Positions 13,401-24,871 of a stretch of 64,000 bases of DNA are shown here, piece by piece. A model generated the notes under the pieces. It searched no databases. It was not told the DNA's origin and saw nothing but the letters and a program-made list of their open reading frames with translations. The DNA comes from Hypoxylon rubiginosum (Eukaryota; Ascomycota; Sordariomycetes; Xylariales; Hypoxylaceae): positions 1,054,001 through 1,118,000 of the forward strand of contig CADCXA010000056.1 in assembly GCA_902806565.1 (NCBI GenBank). Reading direction: 5' to 3'. Position numbers and translations under genes: made by a program. The stretch's first letter is position 1; every line of letters starts with the position of its first letter.

Positions 13401-14394
13401 GCTAAGGTCCTGACAATACTTCCTGGTGTGGCTATACTGACGCTTAACGCAGGTCCATTGTATCAAACGTAATGACCAATATAGATATCCCCTGACTTCG
13501 CCTGTCGACCTGTACGCTAAGCGACGCCACTGTCTAAATCCACGTGAGTCTGTACATCCGTATTAAAGATTGGCGCTACTGGCGCTACTGGCGCCAGTCT
13601 CTGCATGAACGAACGCTCCACGTTGTCAGCGAAAGCCGAAGCCGCCGCCACTACGGCGTCCGTGGCAGATGTCGACAAGGGCGAGTATTTAACTTGGGGA
13701 AGAGGCTGATGCCATAATCGTCAAGTTCTGCGCCAAAGTTCGGACGGGTACTCTCGATCTAAATATAGCAGAGCCCTTGCATATGGGCTGACGCCACTGA
13801 CGGACCGCTTACGATCTAGATTAGTGACTTAAGTATGGCGTCACAACGACTCACGTAGAAGAGTACATTGGCGTATGGTAAGTTTTACGCTGTTGTTTAA
13901 TCTCAAGAGGTATCGGGAATAGAGATATCCCACGATTCGGCTTTTCTGTCTTCTCTCTTGTTTTATTTACTATCAACACTTTGGACACGAACTGCAAATA
14001 CTACGGTAGAGCTTACTTTCTATCGTCCTATGAAAACCATTCCTTGAATTCAACCAGATTTGCTAGTAATCGCGATAGCTACGGTCTAAACAGGTACTTA
14101 ACTGCAATATAATCATATACAGTACCTATGCAGCAGATCGCAAAGCTTTGCGGTATATTCGATGACATGGTTTCCTGTTCGAGTCGCTCTGCAACCCTGT
14201 GGGTAGCTGAAAACTCGCCAATATTGGAGAGGGGACATGGGTCCGCAGCACTTCAGCTAAAGGTTGGGTGTCAATATCTCATTAGGTGCAGCCCGAATCC
14301 CTTCCTCTCCCTTAACTGAATGATATCCCAGGAGTCTAATCCGAAAATTCTCTGTTCGGACTGGTGACAATAGCCACGATACCCACGAGTCAGA
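10446..14394. other. Intergenic, 3.9 kb between copper transporter and HET gene
   Basis: No supported gene. 10446-11100 is the promoter side of the copper transporter. Open frames there, including a 111-codon one on the minus strand at 10729-11064, have no family motif. It contains an 18-bp perfect palindrome at 11722-11739 and the palindrome CTAGGTACCTAG at 12940-12951. The 13020-13900 stretch is interrupted by stops in all frames; I considered a decayed transposon but found nothing diagnostic. Confidence 0.5.
11722..11739. repeat. Perfect 18-bp palindrome TACCTACCTAGGTAGGTA
   Basis: This is the longest exact member of the TACCTAGGTA family scattered through the intergenic DNA of the window (see findings). 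It lies about 1.3 kb upstream of the copper transporter start. Confidence 0.9.
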
Positions 14395-16391
14395 ATGCCA
14401 GAGTGCAGGCTCTGTTCTAACTTCGCTTCGGAGGGGGACTACTACGCTCAAGGTAGCATCGAGAAGTTGTACAGCTCGGCTGAAAATGGGTGCACTACCT
14501 GTGGTATCTTGCGGCAGGCAATCCGAGAACTGCTCCCGGAACAGCCAGACTTGCAAACCAAATACGTGGCTTGGAGCATGAAAACCAAAGACAGGACCGA
14601 CATGCTTCATCCCACTGATTCAACGCAATGGGAACTGTCGCTGAGGGTCGAACAGGAGCCTTTTGTGCCTGATCATGACATACAAATCTATGCAACCGCA
14701 GGTGCGGATCACTTTACTCATAGCTCACTTCTCTATGTTGAATTTCCCCCTTTCAAGTTTCCGCGTTGATCTTATGGGACTTTCCTGACTATGTGATAGA
14801 GGACCCGAGTCCTTGGGAGATTGTTCCTCTGGATCATCACCTCCCAACGTCAACAGATTCGGAGGAATCCTATGCTTTCGCTTCTCATGCCCTCAATCGA
14901 TGTCTCAATACACATCGACTGTGCGACAACCCGGCAAGTGAGTTTGTTCCATTTAGACTCGTGGATGTCGGAAGTCCAGGGGAATCCTACGTAAGAGTAA
15001 TCGAAACCCCCGGGACGGACGCGGCCGAAACCAGGTACTGCGCGTTAAGCCACTGCTGGGGTCCTCCGGAAACCATCACGACGCAGCTCAACGACACAAC
15101 CTACGAGGACTACAAGAAAGGCATCCCCGTCGCGGCACTCCCTAAGACCTTCTTCGACGCGGTGGCCTTCACTCGGAAGCTCGGGCAGCGCTACCTGTGG
15201 ATCGACTCCCTCTGCATCGTCCAGGGGAGCCGGGACGACTGGCTCGCCCAGGGGGCCGAGATGTGCAAGATATACGAGAACTCCCTCCTCACGCTCGCCG
15301 CCGCCTCCTCGTCGAGCGGCCACGGCGGTCTGTTCTACCCGTCTGCGCGCGTGGAGATGACCGGCAGCGCGCCGGAGAAGTCCGGGCAGACCTACCGCGT
15401 GTTTGCGCGGTTCAACGTCACGCATCGGTTCTTTAACTTTCCGCTCATGAACCGCGCCTGGGTCCTACAGGAGCGGCTGCTCTCACCGCGGACGCTGTAC
15501 TTCACGCACCAGGAGCTCGTGTGGGAATGCCGTTCCGGCAACGTGTGCCAGTGCTCGCCGATCCTGGGCGGCTTTAGGGCCCAGATGGCCGGGTTCCCGG
15601 TCAACTCCAAGCTCCAATCGGCTGCAAAGCACCTGGACGGTTCTGCTCTAGTAACCAAATGGCACGAGGTGGTCGAGGTGTACACGCAGTTGAAGATGAC
15701 CAAAACCTCGGACAAGCTCATGGCCGTCGATGGCGTCGCCCAGTACATGAGCCCGATCCGTGGAAGTCGGCACTATGCCGGCTTGTGGGCAGACTCATTT
15801 GCGTTCGATCTTTCCTGGACTGTCGACACATTTGACAAGAGCCGCTCGCGGTCGCCTGAGTGGCGCGCGCCGACGTGGTCATGGGCCTCGATGGAATCGA
15901 AGGTTTACTGGCAAACGAAAGCAGGTGAAATACCCACACCTGAAACTCATTTTGCGGTTGAAAAATGGCCCCAGCTCCAGCAGACTGGTGTGATACAGCC
16001 AGGATCTTTTCTCAGCATTCGTGGTGTCCTCGTGAAAACTACGGTGGCGGAGGTGGATGTTGTCGTCAACACATCCCCGTGCTTGTACGAGGACTGCGCG
16101 GAATGGACCCCTTCGAGCGGCCACACTCGGGACGACGAGCCATTATACTGCCTCCGCCTGCTGGAGTCTGAAAATATGGTCTGCTCCCTTATGCTCAGGC
16201 GGACAGGTTCTGAAGGACAGAACCTGTACCAAAGACATGGATTGCTGATCTTCAGCGCGAATCCAAATAAGGAGAACGACACTTGGAATACCAGAGACAA
16301 GACTCGGAGCAAGTGGAGTCCTAGGAATTATCAGAAAGGATATCCTCAGTGGTGGACCGGGGATTCTATAAATGTAGTGAGCATCATTTGA
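14395..16391 (+). CDS. HET-domain protein (heterokaryon incompatibility type)
   Basis: HET-domain proteins mediate allorecognition and cell death reactions in filamentous ascomycetes; most paralogues have no assigned function. Two open frames join through a 56-nt intron (14702-14757, GTGCGG..CAAG with a CTCAC branch-like site), which keeps phase and gives 646 residues. Without it the gene would be frameshifted. HET-domain signatures are complete: YCALSHCWG at 196-204, YLWIDSLCIVQ at 248-258, and NRAWVLQERLLSPR at 334-347. The N-terminus has paired cysteines (CRLC near residue 4, CTTCG near 38) common in this family. No NACHT, WD40 or ankyrin segment follows, so this is the simple HET architecture. 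The centre (about 15000-15600) is visibly more GC-rich than both ends. It sits alone in gene-poor DNA. The acceptor is AAG rather than CAG, so the splice needs RNA confirmation. Confidence 0.9.
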
Positions 16392-16933
16392 AAAACTAAT
16401 GGATTGTATGAATTGACCCCTTAGCGGATGACCCTATTCCCTTGGTTATACGCCCTAGATGGTTCAATAATGCCCCTTTTTCGTACACGAACTCACTGGT
16501 CAACAGATCGGTATGAGTTACATGTGTAATTCTGGCTAATAGTCACATTATCAGGTCTTTTATATGCTATTCTATAGGTGTCTAGGTGTATATCTGATAC
16601 CATGTCGGCCTCAGCGCTATCCGCCGCAAGAGTCTACGTTATGTAGGCTAGGTACCTAACTTGAGCTACGGTCCCTAGAGAGATCAAATATTGCAAACTC
16701 CCTAATTGGATTTCAACAGCACTGTATATCCGGAGTTAAGACTTCAGGTCCTTTGACTTTGCCGTTTTCCTTATCACCTGTAGTTGGGCATAGGCTGAGT
16801 GTTCTTGCGAAAGCACGCCTAAAATAATGAAGTGTACAAAGCACGGAAACAAGAGTGTCAAATATTGGATGTAACTTTGATAATTCAATACAAAACTTGC
16901 TAACGAAGGAACAAAATCAATATAGATCTCAAG

Positions 16934-16940
16934 TATAAAA
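16934..16940 (+). promoter_or_regulatory. TATA-box candidate for small frame at 17009
   Basis: TATAAAA lies 69-75 bp upstream of the ATG at 17009. The position suits a core promoter, but TATA-like strings are common in AT-rich DNA and the downstream gene is doubtful. Confidence 0.3.
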
Positions 16941-17008
16941 GACGATGAAACTATTCCATATCATCAAGCAGTTCTAACGAACACTAACAAGATAGTAGCA
17001 CCTTGACT

Positions 17009-17287
17009 ATGTTCAAACGCCATGATAAGCGTGGACATGAGCCCGGGCCAACGCTCATCAACCTCCTTTCAGTCACAACCATGCCTCGCAAACCCCAAAC
17101 TCCTCTTCCAAGCAATGTGAGCCGTAGCTTGACTCATATGGTGATGCAACTCTTGCTTCTAACAATGCTGTTGAGTTGCCTGCTATTGTCGTATTGTCTG
17201 TCTCACCCGTACTCGAGTGGTGGGTTCCTATATCGATGTCGTAAGCGGCTCTATCTCTGGGTAGGATTGAGGCAAACGCCTTGGTAA
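17009..17287 (+). CDS. Doubtful small hydrophobic protein
   Basis: I do not recognise this. The unspliced frame gives 92 residues: a basic, proline-rich N-terminal half and one hydrophobic segment (about residues 45-64, core QLLLLTMLLSCLLLSY), then a short basic tail. A TATA box sits upstream, which is the main reason for listing it. An alternative model removes an intron at 17117-17175 (GTGAGC..GAG with a CTAAC branch site), which deletes the hydrophobic segment and gives a 58-residue product ending at 17244. Neither version has a known domain. It may be non-coding. Confidence 0.2.
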   Translation: MFKRHDKRGHEPGPTLINLLSVTTMPRKPQTPLPSNVSRSLTHMVMQLLLLTMLLSCLLLSYCLSHPYSSGGFLYRCRKRLYLWVGLRQTPW

Positions 17288-18336
17288 ACTCCGTCTATAT
17301 GGTCCTCGTCTGTCCCGTCTGGGTCTCTGCCACTCGGTAGCCAGAGACGGCACTTACTTCTTGGCAAGTTAGTGACATGAGATCCCTCACAAATGACAGC
17401 CCTACTCTAGATGGAGCATCCGTTCCGGAGAACGAGTCTGCGAGGATGACATTGGCCATTCGATTGCCAAGTCTTCGATAGTCGAATCAGACGTACACAC
17501 GGGAAGCGATGGTTCCTGGACAAGATCTCGGGAACGCCAAGTCAATCTTCAATAATAACTTGGAGTAACGCAGCCATCCTTCATGAGTAGCTCTTAACGC
17601 GTCGTCGACCTCTGCAACAGTACCAGTCTCCTAACGGGGGGCAGGAGTACAACAACACGTCAGCGCCGGTGGTTCGTCCCATTTCGCCGTACAGACTGTA
17701 ATGGGGGGGGGACGGCTGGGACGTTGGGGTACCTAACGCGATATAGTAGCCCGGTGCCGCACGCGCACCGATTCGGGGCGAAAAAAGCCACTGAAGAAAA
17801 ACCAAAAATATGCCGAAGCTCCAATGCACGAGCAAGCCGCCGTCTCCCTTCTCCCTGTCTATCTGTCTATCTGCCTCACTGTCACTGCAGAACTGCACCT
17901 AATGCGGTGCAGCCCAACGGAGCAGTGATCACCTGGGCGTCCCCCCTTGCGGCCCCGAGTCTTTGTGTTTCCCCATCGCCTGTCACACGTAGGGTCGCAC
18001 AGATTGAGGCGCAAACCATTCGTCCAACGGTGAGAACTTTGGGGTCCCCCGTTTTTCACTGGCGCTTTCGCGATGATGAATTGTCTCTCGGTGATAAAAA
18101 ATCTTTTTTTGGGGACAAGTCCCTGTCCTTGTCGGGTCTTACGACGCCCGCTGCAAGATCCCGCCCCCTCTCCCAGGGCAAAGACACCGACCGAGGATGA
18201 TGATGATGCTACTCCTTGGGCCAAGGATTAGGGATTCACGAACACACTTACGTGTCACGAGGGTGATCCTATTCGGCATCTTACTCGGTCGTCGCCCCCG
18301 GGCGGGTCGTGCTCTGTCTAGGTAAGCTTCCTCTTG

Positions 18337-18360
18337 CCATCCATCCATCCATCCATCCAT
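18337..18360. repeat. Microsatellite (CCAT)6
   Basis: Six perfect CCAT units, continuing imperfectly into CCGT. Confidence 0.95.
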
Positions 18361-19043
18361 CCGTCCCCCTTTTCCTCGAGGACACGGAAGCATGCAGACG
18401 TAACGTACATAATAACACACCTAATAAATGTCATCTGATGGGTGTGTACCTAGGCAGGTAGGTAGGCGCTGCGGCCGCTTTGCGCTCCGCGAAATAGTTC
18501 GGCGGCGCGCGGGCGGGACCGTACATATTCACGCAGTCGATGACAGCAACTGCAAGAGGCCACGACGCGCACCCGTTAACGAAAGGGGGACCACCCACCC
18601 GAGCGAACCGAGAGCCGGGATGCCTTGCCCGACGAGAACCGACCACCCGAGTCTAATTTAACGACACCTGGGGCGAGCGACTGCATTCTGGTTGGCGGGT
18701 AGAGAGAGACAGACAAAGAAAGAGAACTGATAGTCTTAGATTGGTGCCGTGTTTCGAACCGAGTCTACCTACAGGTAGATGTGTTCCCTGTGTCGCGCAC
18801 AACTCCGATATATTGCATTGTATCGGTCGATACCGGCTGTATATATCTGGTGATATTAATATCTCCAACCCTCGTTTCCCGTCGCAGGTTTGTTGCCTTT
18901 CGAACCCCAAACCCTCGACACGCCCACGATCCTCCTTCCGTATGCGGCTGCTACAGGAGAGGTCGGCCGCAATTCGCCCGTTTCCTTGGACGGGATATGG
19001 CTTTCCCGAAACGGGGAAAAGCTGCACCGGGGTTCTGCGGGCG

Positions 19044-19044
<1 letters not shown>

Positions 19045-19074
<30 letters not shown>
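19045..19074. repeat. Microsatellite (CA)15
   Basis: Fifteen CA units. Open frames running through it on both strands give only Thr-His or Val-Cys repeats and are artefacts. Confidence 0.95.
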
Positions 19075-19079
<5 letters not shown>

Positions 19080-20413
19080 TATGTAGACGCATATACACAC
19101 ACGCACAACGCGCGAATGTTGAAACTCCAAATCTTCCTTACCTAGGTAGACTCAATAGCGGGATGGAACAGAACGAATCGAAGGAATCTAAGCGAAGATC
19201 GACCCGCGAATCCCGCGACTATACCTAACGGGACGTAAAATGGAACTCTGCTAACGTTCAGCCGTCCCGGGGACCCTAGAAAGAAAAGCTTATCCTAGCA
19301 GAGAGACTATGTATGCACATATGTATCTAAGGCTAGCTCTCCCCCCTATCCCCCTGCATGACCCGTCGATAGTCTCGGGCGCTAAGAGAAGGATATTCAT
19401 TTAATGGTGGAGACTTGAGACTTGACAAAATCGCCGAGTTAAGCTTGAGTGCGGTGCATGTACTTTCTTGCTAATGCCTGCCGAGGCATAAGGTGGTGGA
19501 AATTCCTATTGAGATACTATATGCTATGTGATAGGTGGATCGGATTTAATAGCTGTCGAATCCTATCACATACTAACGCCGAGAACTCGGGCTCTGGGGG
19601 GGGGGCTGTGGTGGATATACTGGTACATATACGATATATACGATTTTTAAGCAATAACAGGTAAGTGTGAGTGGGGGACGAAAAGAAAAGGATCGTGTAA
19701 CGTGAATATGTTGTATTCTTGGTCGCCGACAACACCGAGAAATAGAGCAACATGCGGAAACAGGTAGGTTGATAGGTTGATACAGTTGATACATACCAGG
19801 TAGGTAGGTAGTAAGACTTGGAAGTTAGATATATATAATAATTGCTACGTTAGACGAGATATGATATCACGTTTGCCCCATCAGCGATATGTTAGGGGTT
19901 CAACTTGGGAATTGGGAGAGCTGTCGCAAAAATTTCACCCTTGCACAGATACGGTCTCCGAAGTCCATACTTACCAGGTAGTCGGCGAAGACGAAATAGC
20001 ACGGACAACAGACGGACACGGAGACGGCCGCCGAGCAAATAGCTCTCACTCGTGTAACACACGTAGCACCACAGCCTCACTATATGTAAGAGGTAGTTCA
20101 GGCTTGTCAGGCCTTCTACTGGACTGTATGGATTCGAATATCGAATGTTAGGCATTTCCGAGATGCCCAATTGCGAATAGTGTCATGTATATGGATATCC
20201 CTATCCGTGTCAATTACTTTCCAACGTGGCAAATTGCAACTGGAGCGGTATGATTGGGCGAAAAGGGAGATGAAGCTAGTTGTCTAAGTCTTTCCATTCT
20301 CCCCCTATTCAGACCCAGAACGCGGAACTACCCATCCAACCGCAGGCTAGCACTAGAATCCTAGCTTTGTTGTGAATTTGCTTTTTCTTCTTAATCCTTC
20401 TCAGGTATCGGAC

Positions 20414-20490
20414 ATCCTTCTTTCGAGCGTTCTGCCTGTTTCACGAAGCTAGTCGAATGGGATAAGTGAAACAGGCCAAAAAAGAAGGAT
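20414..20490. repeat. Two-segment inverted repeat (hairpin)
   Basis: Two arm pairs are nested. ATCCTTCTTT (20414-20423) pairs with AAAGAAGGAT (20481-20490), and GCCTGTTTCAC (20434-20444) pairs with GTGAAACAGGC (20466-20476). That is 21 perfect base pairs, with internal gaps of 10 and 4 nt and a 21-nt loop. It resembles a small-RNA precursor or a miniature inverted-repeat relic; no flanking target duplication was found. Confidence 0.85.
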
Positions 20491-23215
20491 TTGTAACAGT
20501 CAGATGAGCAAGTGTTAAAGGGTTAGCGGAGATTCCCCTGATGACTGGAGTGGAATTATCACTATAAGGAAAGCTAGGTTGATATCGTTATTTCACCGTG
20601 GCTAGAAAAGGGGTAACGGGGAAGTGTCTAGATCTTGTGCGTCTTGAGCTGTCGAAAATATCACATCAACGGTAATACAATCACATTGACCATCAAATAG
20701 AAACTATCAATAGAAAGCGTGGTTCGGAAAGCACGTCAAAAGTACATACATAAGATTCATATAACAAGAGACAGGGGGTATGCTCCTGCTCGTCAGAGGT
20801 AAGCGCCAACATCTTCAGCCTCACCATGTGGCCACCACCATACACCGACGATGTAAGACCCAAGCATTCCCCGGTGGGGAGGGGGGGGGGAAAGGTAGGT
20901 ACCTAACCAGGTAAGTTGTCAGTGCAAGGTTCGGTGCCGACGACTAAGGCCCAGGACCAGGACTTAGTAGATATCTAGGTTAGATACACTACATACAAAT
21001 GTGCTGATCTGGAGAACGGGACGAAAACCCCTGGGGTTGCATATTGTGAATGTCTCTGCTGGCGAAGCAAGTTGCCTGTGGGGGGAAGGAGGGAGCCGGG
21101 CCTGTGAGAGGTTCGGGATCGACACTGACCCCCAAACGTCCTTCATCGTGGTGCAACCGCGGGAATGGCTGCAACTAACTACCTGGCTGATTGGCCTGTG
21201 AGGGACATGCGGGCAGGACATGTGGGCTTGTAAACCCGCTGCGCCGGCCGAACCATATAGCCAAGAGAGACAAATCTCGAGAGACACGGGCTGCTAGCGC
21301 GACTTTCTCACGCATCTGTCTGCATGGGTTATGGGGAGGTATATATGTATATAGGTACACTATGATACAGCGGAATGCCTGGTAGCGTGGTCGCCACTGG
21401 CTTAGATGCAACACATTCCTTGGCTGTGAAGGGATCGAGATTGGGCAGATTCCAGGACCCAGGCTTAGGGTCTGTCCGAAGATACCCCCTTTTTTCAGGG
21501 TTGAGTTTGCACGTGTATGCTCTAGGGCAGATCTTGTCATTATCATTTTTATTTAATTATACTGACATTATGCAAAATCCTAGCTAGATTTCCTAGGATC
21601 ATTCTTACCATGAGATGAGGGGAAAAAAACAAAAAAAAAAAAAAAAAACAGAAGTCCATGTAATATTGCTGTGAGGTGCGTGACTTAGGTCAAGTTTAGC
21701 ACGGTTGTGTAACCAAGAGGTAGGTAGGTAATGGCATACTTGCAGAGTATGTTTCTGCACTATTCCGTCTAAACTTGCATACTCTGAGCTCGAAGCTTCG
21801 ACCTAGGTCAACCAGTGGGCCTACACATTACTCACCGGCTCATGTCTTAGGGCGACGCACTCCTGCCATCTAAGCTTAGCTATTAAGACTGGCGATCATG
21901 AACGTGCATCACATGTGCTCGTTCGCCTCTGAATTGAGCCATCGCCAAGTTGGTCAAGGCTGCAGAAACAGGGCCACGAATGACCTCAGATAGGATCGGT
22001 GCATTGTATTTGGAGTATCGAAACTAAACCAATACTCCGCGGTCGACTGTTGAAAGTCATCTCCGGGGAAATAATTCATGCTGCCAATGATGATTACTTG
22101 CTAGGTGACTTGGTGAATCGTCTCTTGACGTAGAATATGTTTAGAGCTATCAGGCTATTTCAGCCATGACAACGCACACGTACTGATCCGGCGAGCCTGC
22201 TTTGAATATTGGCAAATACATGTACTTACCTGATCGGTAGCTAAGGGCGGCAATGTGTCAAGGTCAAAGACTAAGTAAATAATTACAATATTTTGGGAAT
22301 TCGAAATAATGCCTCCTTATGTCCCGTATTGGCGAGTAAGAACCTACCAGGTTGGTAGATAGGTAGTCAAGATGAGCTATAGCAAGCACATGGGCTTAAT
22401 GTCTACTAGTTATGCCAAGTCATCACAATATACACTCGGACGGTTCAGCTAGGTAAGTATGTTTGACGGGTTTGTGAGGTAGGTATTCAGGGGTATCTGT
22501 CTACTCTTTGATAGACCAAGAGTTGCCTGTTATTCTTCCTCCCCGTCTAAACAAGAGCATAAAAATCAACTCTCAAACTAAAAGCACTAGTAATTCCCGC
22601 GTGATATATATCGATCGAACGTTAGTGATCGGATGTTGTACAAATCCTCGCTTTCTAACACAGTAAATGCAAACTTTTTCGTTTGGTCGTGGGGTCGCCG
22701 ACGCATTAAAGGTCTAGAAACCTCTGCGCTTTCGTCAACTCGGTTCCGCCGTAGTGCGTAGTTAGTTGATGCTTGAAAACCCCGACCAATGAAGGCCGTA
22801 AATTCCTTGTCATATCCGAAGCGCCGTGAAAGTTAACCTGTCGCTTTATCGTATCAGCCGTTGTTGACGCCCAGTGTGTCCACTGTCCACGAGGCAAAAA
22901 ATTTTATACCTCCATGCCCGATTCCCAAGCGGAAAAAAACCCCCCGTATATTAAAAAGCCATTGAAAACTTTGCCGTATGCTGCCTTTATCCCGTCGGGC
23001 GTTATTCGTGCCGTTCGCCAGAGGCCCTTATACCGTTGACTCCGAGAAACCCTTTGCCCTTTTCCTTCCCGCCGTCCTTCTTTTCCCCCCAACTTTCGCT
23101 AAGGGATGTTCCATGCTGATCCCGCAAGAAAAAAAAAACGCAAATAGGAACCAGTATCCATTTTGGTAGAAACTAGTAAAAAATAGTCGTCCGGAATGGT
23201 GAATCAGGCTCCTCG

Positions 23216-24871
23216 TCAAGCCCTGAGGGCTGCTACCGAGGATACCGAGACAGGAATGTCATCGTCTTCGGGCTTGATTTCGTCGGGCGGCGAATTATCG
23301 TGCCCCTCGTGCGAGTCGTTCGTCCCACTTCCGCAGCCCTTCACGAGTCTATGGCGCTGTTTGATATAGTTAGTATGACCTACAAAAGATATCCCCAACA
23401 CTAGTATCCAGTGAAAGAGAGAGAGAAGAGAGCAAGTTCAACCTTACCTTCAGCGCGTCTTTCCGGGAAAAGCTCTTGTCGCAATAGTTACAGGGGAACG
23501 GCTTTATCGCGAGGTGGATCTTGGTATGTCTCTTCAGGTCGTGATTCCTGTTAAATCCCGCCTGGCATGTCTCACACTTGAAAGGGCGATCCGAGTGCGC
23601 ATTATGCGGGGAGGTAGCGTACATGGCATGCTGGCCGAGGTGGTGGTGCCCAGGGTGATATCCCGAATAAGTCGTACCCATGCCGCCAACTATAGCCATC
23701 TGGCCCCCGGGATTCGACATATTCGATAGGACAGGCCCGGCCATTGTCGGCAGTGTTGGGAAGTTATGGTACGGCCTGTTCGAGTAGGGAGGCGCTTGCA
23801 TCGGAGAAGATGGAACTGAATGGTTCTGAGATTGTGGGCTGTATGACGGTATCCCTCTCGAGTAGGTTCCTGTCGTGCCCGGCGCCGTAGGTGCGGGTGC
23901 GGCAACGGTAGAAGTAAACCCCGGATAGGAGAGCGGGTGTGACGTCGCCGGCGATGATTGGTAATAAGAGGAATTTGACGGCCGCGCGAAGCTATCCGAG
24001 GCCGATGTTGTCGTCGGAGTTGTAGAAGTGGGAGACGGCTGTGCTCCTTGCGAATGAGCACTTAGGATCGGATTTTGCAGCGTACCATTCTGCATACTGG
24101 AATGGCCCCCACCACGCTGTCCTGGTGCGGGGAGTGAGAACTGGGACGCTACAGTGTCGTACGAGTGATGAGGTAGCCCGTCTGAAGATTGCGAGTCTGG
24201 ATATCCCGGCGTAGTGGGAGAATAGGGCGGTCGCCCATAGTTCGACTGCATCAGTACGGATTGTGCTCCAGGAGTGTTCGAAGTGAGCGTGCTAGTAGGA
24301 TTGGCCGGAAGAGACCCCGAGCTATTTGGAGGAAGAAACCCAACTCCTTCTTGGGAATTGGGGAAGCAGCTGTCGTTAAAACCCGTTGAGTTGCCAGATG
24401 AGAGTTGACTTATGCCATCATTGGCAGCCACTCCTAGGTCGAAAGTTAGAATTATGTCCTAGGCGCCTAGTAGATTAAGAAAGCCTAGCACTTGATTCTT
24501 GAGATGGCTCAAAGATGAAGTGAGGTTGATGGGGGGAGATGGGGGTCAACGCCGAGGAGAAGGGGGGAAAGGCAAGAGGAAGACGGGCCTGGAGGAAAGA
24601 AAGCAAGCATACGGGAACCTATATAATCAAAGGGGTCTATTGGTGGAGTAGGAACCTGTTGCTGAAAAGGTTGAACAGGCTGTTTAAAAGGCGGGAGTGG
24701 GAGCTGAAAAGAAGGTAGCGCGTTAGCAGCCGGCCTGCGTGACGTAAAACTGTGGTTGCTGCTGGTGAAGAGGCTAGGACGGTGGAAAGGGTATAGGTCA
24801 GTATCGTGATTGCTGAGGTTACTGTTGTGGGAGTGATTAGAGGTTCGACGGTTGTTGCTACCGTCCGCCAT
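23216..24871 (-). CDS. C2H2 zinc-finger transcription factor, FlbC-like
   Basis: This is probably a nuclear DNA-binding regulator; FlbC in Aspergillus activates conidiation genes. Three minus-strand exons join in phase: 24871-24613, 24433-23448 and 23356-23216. Intron 1 is GTATGC..CTAG with a CTAAC branch site, and intron 2 is GTAAGG..CAG. The product is 461 residues. A long Ser/Pro/Gln/Thr/Asn-rich, probably disordered region fills residues 1-365. Two adjacent fingers then follow. Finger 1 (373-393) has core FNRNHDLKRHTKIH, and finger 2 (401-423) runs CNYC..KSFSRKDALKRHRLVKGC and ends in Cys instead of His. The second intron cuts finger 2 after DALK. The C-terminus is short and acidic. Start 24871 follows an ATG-poor leader; an upstream in-frame frame lacks a good start. 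The name rests on the paired-finger pattern, so other NHDLKRH-type factors remain possible. Confidence 0.88.

Larger units (their letters stand above)
16392..23215. other. Gene-poor region, 6.8 kb
   Basis: Apart from one weak small-gene candidate (17009-17287), I find no supported gene. It contains CCAT and CA microsatellites, TACCTAGGTA at 19139-19148, TAGGTACCTA at 16649-16658 and 20896-20905, a two-segment hairpin at 20414-20490, and a small inverted repeat with arms CAGAGTATG (21743-21751) and CATACTCTG (21778-21786). The 158-codon frame at 17724-18200 lacks motifs. Confidence 0.5.

Noticed and set aside
13020..13900. Possible decayed transposon upstream of the HET gene
   Set aside because: Short protein-like stretches are broken by stops and no transposase or reverse-transcriptase motif or terminal repeat was found.
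14757..14770. Frameshift mutation in the HET gene
   Set aside because: A phase-correct 56-nt GT..AG intron with a branch-like site explains the frame change without invoking a mutation.
17724..18200. 158-codon + frame
   Set aside because: No motif, poor start context, overlaps an equally long frame on the other strand.
18741..18790. GGTTCGAAAC on the minus strand as a possible tRNA T-arm
   Set aside because: No matching acceptor, D-arm or anticodon stem could be laid out around it.
18741..19145. Frames running through the CA microsatellite
   Set aside because: Openness is due to the dinucleotide repeat.
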